From Deltaproteobacteria bacterium (lineage in GTDB: Bacteria; Desulfobacterota; DSM-4660; Desulfatiglandales; B25-G16): a stretch of 5,388 bases of DNA. The notes under the pieces are model-generated. The model had not been told where the DNA came from. It did no database searches and saw only the letters and a list, made by a program, of their open reading frames with translations. Positions within the stretch are counted from its first letter, which is position 1. The number at the start of each line of letters is the position of its first letter. Position numbers and translations under genes: made by a program. The stretch is from contig JAFDDS010000067.1 of assembly GCA_019310745.1 (NCBI GenBank), positions 1 through 5,388 on the forward strand, read 5' to 3'. This document shows, piece after piece, positions 1 to 5,388 of this stretch.

Positions 1-738
1 AAAGGAGGTGTGGGCAAAACAACATTTGCCGCCTTCCTGATAAAATCTTTGCAAATGAGGGGGAAATCCGTTCTGGCCATTGATGCGGACCCTGATGCAA
101 ATCTTGCCCAGGCCCTGGGTGTGAAGAATGCCTCTAAGATAACGCCTATCTCTAAGATGAAATCCCTTATCGAGGAAAGGACTGATTCAAAGGTTGGAAC
201 CATGGGAGGCTTTTTTAAGATAAATCCGAAGGTAAGTGATTTGCCGGAAAAGCTTTCCGTAGAGGCTGATGGTGTAAAGCTAATGGTCTTAGGCGGGGTC
301 AAAGCAGCTGAAGGTGGCTGTATTTGCCCTGAAAGCGTTCTTTTGAAGGTTCTTGTCACGCATTTAATCCTTACTCGAGATGAGGCTGTGATTCTGGATA
401 TGGAGGCAGGCTTAGAACACCTGGGTAGAGGAACGGCACGGGCCGTTGATAAAATGATAGTGGTTGTTGAGCCGGGAAGGAGAAGTATGGAAACTGCTCA
501 TGAGATAAAAAGATTATCTGAGGAGCTGGGAATCAAGGATTTGCTCATTGTGGGAAATAAAATCAGGTCTCAAAAAGATGAGGATTTCCTGCTTAACAAC
601 ATGGATGACTTTCATTTCTTAGGGTTTCTGCCATTCAACGATACTATTATACAGGCGGATTTGGATGATAAGCCTCCCTATGAACTAAATCCTGAGGGTC
701 TGGAAATCGTTTCTCAAATGATAAAAGAAAATTTTTAA
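1..738 (+). CDS. cooC: CooC-type nickel-insertion ATPase for CODH/ACS maturation (5' partial)
   Basis: SIMIBI-class (MinD/ArsA-like) P-loop ATPase of the CooC/AcsF type. The family drives ATP-dependent nickel insertion into carbon monoxide dehydrogenase or acetyl-CoA synthase in the cytoplasm. The reading frame is open from base 1, which encodes the deviant Walker A motif KGGVGKTT (bases 1-24). The true start lies outside the window, probably only some 7-10 codons upstream, since this motif normally sits near the N-terminus. Other visible marks are IDADPDANL (from about base 79), the family's metal-binding Cys-X-Cys as GCICPE (cysteines at bases 319-321 and 325-327), the Walker B-like ILDMEAGLEHLGRG (Asp at 397-399), and VEPGRRSMETA followed by VGNKIR. 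The Cys-X-Cys pair sits about where the dimer-interface nickel site is in characterised CooC. About 245 residues are present, near full family length. No CODH or ACS gene is visible. CooC versus AcsF cannot be decided from sequence alone; the family call is secure. Confidence 0.9.
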   Translation, partial: KGGVGKTTFAAFLIKSLQMRGKSVLAIDADPDANLAQALGVKNASKITPISKMKSLIEERTDSKVGTMGGFFKINPKVSDLPEKLSVEADGVKLMVLGGVKAAEGGCICPESVLLKVLVTHLILTRDEAVILDMEAGLEHLGRGTARAVDKMIVVVEPGRRSMETAHEIKRLSEELGIKDLLIVGNKIRSQKDEDFLLNNMDDFHFLGFLPFNDTIIQADLDDKPPYELNPEGLEIVSQMIKENF

Positions 739-749
739 GAAAATTGATC

Positions 750-754
750 GGGGA
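750..754 (+). promoter_or_regulatory. Probable ribosome binding site of serC
   Basis: GGGGA lies six bases before the ATG at 761, in the 22-base gap after the upstream stop codon. It is a modest match to the Shine-Dalgarno core at normal spacing. It supports the chosen start, as does the family-typical N-terminus [11 protein letters not shown] that follows. Confidence 0.5.
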
Positions 755-760
755 TCGAGT

Positions 761-1846
761 ATGGAAAATCGGGTTCACAATTTTAATCCAGGCCCTGCAG
801 CACTGCCGCTTCCGGTTTTAAATGAAATAAAAGAGAATTTTCTTAACTTCACTGGCTCGGGCATGTCTATTATAGAGACCAGCCACCGCTCTCCCTTATT
901 CGATGAAGTTCTCATTGACGCGGTTAATAGAACAAAACGACTGCTGGGCTTAGATGAAAATTACCATGTCCTTTTTATCCAAGGAGGCGCAAGCCTTCAA
1001 TTCTGTATGATTCCCATGAATCTTTCCTTACCAGGGAGACCTTTGAACTTTATAAATACCGGCACCTGGTCAACAAAGGCTATTAAAGAGGCTCAGATTC
1101 AGGGAAAAGATGTGAGGGTTATTGCCTCATCAGAGGATAAGGATTTTTCTTACCTTCCTTATGATTACACAGTTGACAAACAGGCATCGTATCTCCACTT
1201 TACCTCAAACAATACTATCAAGGGGACACAGTGGCAACAATTTCCTAATGGAGAGGGTATACCACTAATTTCAGATATGTCCTCTGATTTTATGAGTCGT
1301 CCCATTGACGTAAGGCCATTCGGGCTTGTGTATGCAGGTGCACAAAAAAATATCGGCCCATCAGGGATAGCCATGGTTATAATCAGGGAGGATATGCTAC
1401 AAAGGGTACCAGATACCCTGCCAACTATGCTCAAGTACACAGCCTACAAAGACAACAGATCTCTCTTTAATACTCCTCCCACATTTGCTATTTATGTCAT
1501 AGATTTAGTGCTTAAGTGGCTTGAAGAAACAATAGGTGGACTGAAAGAAGTAGAGCGGATAAATACGGAAAAGGCGTCCTTGATCTATGACGTAATAGAT
1601 AATAGCGATGTGTATCGCGGTACAGCAGAGGTGAACAGTCGTTCCCTGATGAATATTACCTTCCGCCTGCCTGATAAAAAAACAGAAGAAAGGTTCCTTG
1701 CTGAGGCCACACAAAACGGACTCCACGGCCTTAAAGGTCACAAGTCTGTAGGTGGTTGCAGAGCCTCTCTATACAATGCTATTACTATAGACAGTGTAAC
1801 AGAGCTTGCCACATTTATGCGAGAGTTCGAAAATAAATCTATCTAA
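761..1846 (+). CDS. serC: Phosphoserine aminotransferase
   Basis: PLP-dependent class V aminotransferase that converts 3-phosphohydroxypyruvate and glutamate to O-phosphoserine and 2-oxoglutarate, the second step of serine synthesis. In many bacteria it also acts in the DXP-dependent vitamin B6 route. The 361 residues match the usual length of about 360. Recognisable parts are FNPGPAALP (residues 8-16), TSHRS (40-44), the cofactor-phosphate loop QGGAS (74-78), GTWS (101-104), the Asp expected to face the PLP ring nitrogen in SDMSSD (Asp172), the Schiff-base lysine in [11 protein letters not shown] (Lys196), FNTPPTF (236-242), and the C-terminal substrate-binding stretch [14 protein letters not shown] with Arg334. 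All key residues are present, so the enzyme should be active. The ATG at 761 gives the standard N-terminus. No serA or serB is in the window. It ends four bases before the asnS start, which suggests cotranscription. Confidence 0.97.
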   Translation: MENRVHNFNPGPAALPLPVLNEIKENFLNFTGSGMSIIETSHRSPLFDEVLIDAVNRTKRLLGLDENYHVLFIQGGASLQFCMIPMNLSLPGRPLNFINTGTWSTKAIKEAQIQGKDVRVIASSEDKDFSYLPYDYTVDKQASYLHFTSNNTIKGTQWQQFPNGEGIPLISDMSSDFMSRPIDVRPFGLVYAGAQKNIGPSGIAMVIIREDMLQRVPDTLPTMLKYTAYKDNRSLFNTPPTFAIYVIDLVLKWLEETIGGLKEVERINTEKASLIYDVIDNSDVYRGTAEVNSRSLMNITFRLPDKKTEERFLAEATQNGLHGLKGHKSVGGCRASLYNAITIDSVTELATFMREFENKSI

Positions 1847-1850
1847 GACA

Positions 1851-3242
1851 ATGATACACAGAAAAAAAATAGCAGAGCTAATCGAGTCAAACGATTTCGG
1901 ATCAGAAGTGACTATTATGGGATGGGTAAAGACGAAGAGAGACTCTAAAGGAGGATTCTCTTTTCTTGAGATAAATGATGGCTCTACCATAAAAAACATA
2001 CAGGTACTAGCTGAAAGCACAATGGCTAATTACACCGATGAGATTTTAAAATTGACAACCGGCTGCTCGGTGATTGTGAAAGGAATCTTAGCAGAATCAC
2101 CGGGAAAGGGACAAAAGGTGGAAGTGCGCGCAACAGAGGTAAATATAGTTGGCTGGACTGATCCTGATACATATCCATTGCAAAAAAAGAGGCACTCCTT
2201 CGAATACCTTAGAACAATAGCCCATCTCAGAGCACGAACAAACACCTTTGGGGCAGTGGCGAGAATCAGGAATGCCATGAGCTATGCCATTCATAGCTTC
2301 TTTCAGGAAAGAGGCTTTCTTTATCTTCACTCCCCAATCATTACAGGCAGCAATTGTGAGGGTGCCGGTGATATGTTTCAGGTAACTACCCTTGATCTCC
2401 AGGAAATGAAAAACAAGGGTGGTACAATAGATTTTACAGAAGATTTTTTTGGTAAACCAGCCAATTTGACGGTCAGCGGGCAGTTAGAAGCAGAGGTCTA
2501 CGCCCTTGCCGTGGGTAATGTATATACGTTTGGCCCAACGTTTAGGGCAGAAAATTCAAACACTTATAGACACTTAGCTGAGTTCTGGATGGTTGAGCCT
2601 GAGATGGCATTCTGCGATCTCAAGGAAAACATAGACCTCGGCGAGGAACTTATTAAAAATACCCTCGCCTACATAGTAACACACTGCAAAGATGATATAG
2701 ATTTCTTTAATCGTTTTGTTGATAAAAATCTTATATCTACCATTGATACTATTATTAACGACAGCTTTGAGCGACTTACCTATACAGAAGCAATAGAGAT
2801 ATTATTAAAGGCGAGAAAACAGTTTGAATTTGCTCCTGCGTGGGGAAAAGACATACAGTCAGAGCATGAGCGGTATCTGTGCGAGTATTTCAAAAGGCCA
2901 GTAGCAGTGACTGATTATCCAAAAGAGATAAAGCCTTTTTATATGAAAGTGAATAAAGATGATACAACAGTAAAGGCCATGGATATTCTCCTGCCAGGGA
3001 TTGGTGAAATTATTGGAGGCAGTCAGCGGGAAGATGTGTATGACACCTTACTCACCAGGATAAAAGAAGCAAACTTGGATCCTGCTGATTACTGGTGGTA
3101 TCTGGACCTCAGAAAGCATGGTACAGTTATCCATTCTGGTTTTGGTCTGGGCTTTGAGCGCCTCATGCAGCTTGTAACCGGCTTAGCCAATATCAGGGAT
3201 GTAATCCCCTTCCCCAGAACACCGAAAAATCTTGAGTTTTAG
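1851..3242 (+). CDS. asnS: Asparagine--tRNA ligase (asparaginyl-tRNA synthetase)
   Basis: Cytoplasmic class IIb aminoacyl-tRNA synthetase that charges tRNA-Asn with asparagine using ATP. At 463 residues it is close to the E. coli enzyme (466) and collinear with it. The N-terminal OB-fold anticodon-binding domain is at about residues 18-102 ([16 protein letters not shown], then TGCSVIVKG). The conserved linker [18 protein letters not shown] leads into the catalytic domain. Motif 1 lies around SPIIT (Pro162). Motif 2 is [11 protein letters not shown]...[11 protein letters not shown] (227-251, Arg232). Motif 3 is GFGLGFERL (430-438, Arg437). [12 protein letters not shown] (383-394) and the C-terminal [10 protein letters not shown] are also standard. 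The frame stays open upstream to a TTG at 1806 inside serC, but the ATG at 1851 aligns with known N-termini and avoids a 41-base overlap, so I prefer it. No strong Shine-Dalgarno precedes it; with a four-base gap after the serC stop, translational coupling is likely. Confidence 0.97.
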   Translation: MIHRKKIAELIESNDFGSEVTIMGWVKTKRDSKGGFSFLEINDGSTIKNIQVLAESTMANYTDEILKLTTGCSVIVKGILAESPGKGQKVEVRATEVNIVGWTDPDTYPLQKKRHSFEYLRTIAHLRARTNTFGAVARIRNAMSYAIHSFFQERGFLYLHSPIITGSNCEGAGDMFQVTTLDLQEMKNKGGTIDFTEDFFGKPANLTVSGQLEAEVYALAVGNVYTFGPTFRAENSNTYRHLAEFWMVEPEMAFCDLKENIDLGEELIKNTLAYIVTHCKDDIDFFNRFVDKNLISTIDTIINDSFERLTYTEAIEILLKARKQFEFAPAWGKDIQSEHERYLCEYFKRPVAVTDYPKEIKPFYMKVNKDDTTVKAMDILLPGIGEIIGGSQREDVYDTLLTRIKEANLDPADYWWYLDLRKHGTVIHSGFGLGFERLMQLVTGLANIRDVIPFPRTPKNLEF

Positions 3243-3254
3243 CTACTATCCATT

Positions 3255-4604
3255 ATGGATTTACGCTTTCAACCACCACAAATCTACACGGTTAGTACCC
3301 TGACCGCAGCAATAAAATCCCTCCTTGAGGAAAAATTTGATTTTGTGTGGATAGAAGGAGAAATTTCAAACTTTGCCCACCCCTCCTCCGGGCACTATTA
3401 CATGACCCTTAAAGATGAACGTGCCCAGATCAGGGCTGTCATGTTCAAAATGCAGGCATATTATCTTAAATTTATGCCAGAAGATGGGATGAATGTAATT
3501 GTGAGAGGCAGAATAGGGTTATATGAACCCAGAGGAGAATATCAAATTATCATCGACTATTTGGAGCCTCTGGGAGTGGGTGCTCTTGCCGCTGCATTTG
3601 AACAGGTAAAAAAGAAATTATTCCTTGAAGGAGTATTTGACGAGGAGAAAAAAAGACCTATCCCGTTTTTGCCAAAAAGAATTGCTGTAATCACCTCTCC
3701 TACAGGAGCAGCCGTGAGAGATTTCTTAACAATTTCTTATCGAAGAATGCCTCCTCTGGATGTTACAATAGTCCCTGTCAGGGTCCAGGGTGGTGAGGCA
3801 GCAGCTGATATTGTAGAAGCGCTCGACATAGTTAACAGAGAGTTGAATGTTGATGTTATTGTCTTGACAAGAGGCGGCGGTTCCTTGGAAGACCTATGGC
3901 CCTTTAACCAGGAAGAAATAGCATATGCAATACGGCGCTCGACAATCCCTGTTGTCTCAGCAGTCGGTCACGAAGTAGATCTGACCATCTCTGACCTGGC
4001 AGCAGATCTGAGGGCGCCTACACCATCAGGTGCTGCTGAACTCGTTGTACCAGAAAAAGAAACCCTCGAGAAAAATATTAACAGTCTCGCGTTGAGGCTT
4101 GAAATGGCCCTCAATAGCATTATTGAAAGCATCAAAGATAAAGCAGAAAATCTATCCTCTCGAATAAAGGATCCGAGACGCAATCTTGCCGATATCTGGC
4201 TCAGGCTCGACGAAATATACAGCCGCTTACTCAAAGCAGGAGAAACCCATATTAATGATAACCGCACATACCTCAAGGCCATTAATGAAAAACTCGTGTT
4301 GAATAGTCCCTCCCATGCTATCACTATGCTATCTCAGGAATTGACCTTCCATAATCGTTCTCTTACTCAGGCCTTAAAGGGCTTCTTAGATAAAAGAGAG
4401 GGAAACATTCGCTCTATTAAGGATAGGCTGGATTCATTAAACCCTTTATCTATCTTGCAAAGAGGGTATAGTGTCACCAGAAAACTGCCTGAGATGAATA
4501 TCGTTAAGGATTCTGTGCAAGTAAAAACTGGTGATGAAGTCAGCATCCTCCTTGCCAGGGGTAGTATCAAAGGCCTTGTAAAAGAAACTGAGAGGAAAGA
4601 GTAA
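3255..4604 (+). CDS. xseA: Exodeoxyribonuclease VII large subunit
   Basis: Large, catalytic subunit of exonuclease VII, which with several copies of the small subunit XseB degrades single-stranded DNA to oligonucleotides from both ends in a metal-independent way. It acts in mismatch repair and removal of damaged DNA. The 449 residues are close to E. coli XseA (456). In order: an OB-fold nucleic-acid-binding domain (about 10-105; FVWIEGEISNF, SGHYYMTLKD, VRGRIGLYEPRGEYQ); the catalytic core (about 115-265; IAVITSPTGAAVRD, VPVRVQGGEAA, LTRGGGSLEDLWPFN, VVSAVGHEVDLTISDLAADLRAPTPSGAAE); a long charged helical or coiled-coil region (about 265-395) expected to bind XseB; and the C-terminal NPLSILQRGYSVTR. 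Residues corresponding to the catalytic set described in E. coli (Asp155, Arg205, His238, Asp241) appear as Asp156, Arg206, His239 and Asp242. The start is 12 bases after asnS with no clear Shine-Dalgarno. xseB is not in the window; it may lie beyond the right edge. Confidence 0.97.
   Translation: MDLRFQPPQIYTVSTLTAAIKSLLEEKFDFVWIEGEISNFAHPSSGHYYMTLKDERAQIRAVMFKMQAYYLKFMPEDGMNVIVRGRIGLYEPRGEYQIIIDYLEPLGVGALAAAFEQVKKKLFLEGVFDEEKKRPIPFLPKRIAVITSPTGAAVRDFLTISYRRMPPLDVTIVPVRVQGGEAAADIVEALDIVNRELNVDVIVLTRGGGSLEDLWPFNQEEIAYAIRRSTIPVVSAVGHEVDLTISDLAADLRAPTPSGAAELVVPEKETLEKNINSLALRLEMALNSIIESIKDKAENLSSRIKDPRRNLADIWLRLDEIYSRLLKAGETHINDNRTYLKAINEKLVLNSPSHAITMLSQELTFHNRSLTQALKGFLDKREGNIRSIKDRLDSLNPLSILQRGYSVTRKLPEMNIVKDSVQVKTGDEVSILLARGSIKGLVKETERKE
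4592..4596 (+). promoter_or_regulatory. Ribosome binding site of the M23 peptidase gene, inside the xseA 3' end
   Basis: GAGGA, within the purine-rich run AGAGGAAAGAG that encodes the last xseA codons, sits eight bases before the ATG at 4605. It is the best-formed Shine-Dalgarno in the window. It fixes the start of the next gene, whose ATG directly follows the xseA TAA. Confidence 0.65.
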
Positions 4605-5388
4605 ATGGAAAAAAGATGGTATCTACTTCTTGCGGTTTTATTTTTCTTATTTCTATTACCTGTAGAAACACGCCCTTCATCCGGTCTTGATGTTACCCTC
4701 ACGCCATCCACAATCGGGCAGGGTGAAGTAGCCCTTTTATCTATTCAAAAATTAGGAAAAGTCAAACCCATGGTAACCTGGATGGGGAAAAAGATTACCC
4801 TTCTCTCAGATAATAAAAATGAGGCTTGGGTAGGCTTCATCGGGGCGGATTTGACTATAAAACCAGAAAGGTATAAAATTAAAACTACATTTTCTGATAG
4901 CGCCAGACCACATACAATAACAGTGAGTGTGCTCTCAAGGGATTATGGCAGTAGACGGCTGACTCTCCCAAAAAAAATGGTTGAACTTGATACTGCTACC
5001 CTCAAACGGGTAAGAGAAGAATCCAATACGGTGAAAGGGCTTTTTATTAGCTCTGGTACTGGTAAAAAGCCATTATGGATGGGAAAGTGGATAAGGCCAG
5101 TGCCGGGCATGATTGTAAGCCCCTTTGGGTGTAGGTGCATCATTAATGGCATGGAAAGATCCCCACATTCAGGTGTTGATCTGAAAGCAGCAGAAGGTGA
5201 CCCGATCAAGGCTCCTAATAGGGGAATGGTGGCCCTTGTGGCACATCATTTTTTTAGTGGTTTGAGTATAGTTATTGATCATGGGGGAGGCATTCAAAGC
5301 ATGTACTTTCATTTAAGTAAGGATTTTGTGAAGGTAGGTCAGTTAGTGGAAAAAGGTACTATTATTGGGCTTGCTGGTTCTTCAGGCA
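4605..5388 (+). CDS. Exported M23-family (LytM-type) metallopeptidase, 3' partial
   Basis: Likely zinc peptidase or peptidase-like protein acting on peptidoglycan cross-bridges in the periplasm. The frame begins at the ATG directly after the xseA stop and stays open for 261 codons to the window edge. Residues 1-4 are charged and 5-19 strongly hydrophobic (WYLLLAVLFFLFLLP), a Sec signal peptide or anchor; there is no lipobox cysteine. Residues about 28-110 resemble the beta-rich, Ig-like N-terminal domain found in such proteins. A linker with KKMVELDTATLKRVREE follows. The M23 core starts near 165: SPFG (172-175), the zinc-ligand motif HSGVD with His188 and Asp192, VIDHGGG (223-229), MYFHLS with the likely catalytic His236, and VKVGQLVEKGTIIGLAGSSG. 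The final H-X-H motif, which carries the third zinc ligand, should lie just past the edge, so activity cannot be confirmed. Cys176 and Cys178 form an unusual GCRC next to the active site. Confidence 0.9.
   Translation, partial: MEKRWYLLLAVLFFLFLLPVETRPSSGLDVTLTPSTIGQGEVALLSIQKLGKVKPMVTWMGKKITLLSDNKNEAWVGFIGADLTIKPERYKIKTTFSDSARPHTITVSVLSRDYGSRRLTLPKKMVELDTATLKRVREESNTVKGLFISSGTGKKPLWMGKWIRPVPGMIVSPFGCRCIINGMERSPHSGVDLKAAEGDPIKAPNRGMVALVAHHFFSGLSIVIDHGGGIQSMYFHLSKDFVKVGQLVEKGTIIGLAGSSG

Noticed and set aside
1..12. AAAGGAGGT followed by GTG at the left edge, resembling a perfect Shine-Dalgarno plus start codon.
   Set aside because: The bases are the in-frame codons for KGGV of the Walker A motif. 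The spacing to GTG would be far too short, and starting there would cut the P-loop.
746..757. Short repeated GATCG at 746-750 and 753-757 in the gap before serC, considered as an operator.
   Set aside because: Five bases repeated once is expected by chance and matches no operator I can name.
1947..1954. Strong Shine-Dalgarno-like AAAGGAGG inside asnS (and AAGGAGG at 981-987 in serC).
   Set aside because: Both encode conserved residues (the SKGG stretch of the AsnS OB-fold and the QGGAS loop of SerC). No plausible alternative gene starts after them.
1165..2330. Several minus-strand open frames of 77-91 codons opposite serC and asnS.
   Set aside because: All overlap securely identified genes on the other strand, their translations resemble no family I know, and they show no ribosome binding or neighbour logic.
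3968..4324. Minus-strand open frame of 118 codons opposite xseA, and another at 4367-4711.
   Set aside because: They lie antisense to a clearly recognised gene, have no recognisable domain, and the second spans the xseA/M23 junction. They are shadow frames.
4943..5209. Minus-strand open frame of 88 codons near the right edge.
   Set aside because: It is antisense to the M23 peptidase, whose signal peptide and zinc-ligand motif are clear on the + strand.

Overview
This window holds five protein-coding genes, all on the + strand and packed almost end to end. In order they are a CooC-type ATPase (cut by the left edge), serC, asnS, xseA and an M23-family metallopeptidase (cut by the right edge). 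The gaps between genes are 22, 4, 12 and 0 bases. I see no intergenic stretch long enough for an obvious promoter or terminator, and no RNA genes, mobile elements, repeats or CRISPR arrays. The layout looks like an internal stretch of one long transcription unit.

The organism is a bacterium. The DNA is moderately AT-leaning, with frequent ATA (Ile) and AGA/AGG (Arg) codons throughout, and no gene stands out as compositionally foreign. The CooC-type ATPase is a nickel-insertion factor family for carbon monoxide dehydrogenase (and, through relatives, acetyl-CoA synthase). This points to an anaerobe with a CODH or Wood-Ljungdahl pathway. An xseA gene followed directly by an exported M23 peptidase is, as I recall it, a pattern of Desulfobacterota-like and related Gram-negative lineages. 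I cannot settle the phylum from the window; Desulfobacterota, Nitrospirota or anaerobic Planctomycetota are all plausible.

Region by region: bases 1-738 are the CooC-like gene, starting inside its Walker A motif. Bases 761-1846 are phosphoserine aminotransferase (serine biosynthesis; SerC also serves vitamin B6 synthesis in many bacteria). Bases 1851-3242 are asparaginyl-tRNA synthetase. Bases 3255-4604 are the large subunit of exodeoxyribonuclease VII. Bases 4605-5388 are the first 261 codons of a signal-peptide-bearing M23 (LytM-type) peptidase, which has no stop in the window.

The genes do not form one pathway: metallocentre maturation, amino-acid biosynthesis, translation, DNA repair and envelope remodelling sit together. 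Their grouping is best read as housekeeping genes sharing transcription and, at two junctions, probably translational coupling. I found no convincing evidence of a previously undescribed system. The points most worth a second look are the CooC gene without a visible CODH gene, and a Cys-Arg-Cys motif close to the active site of the M23 peptidase.
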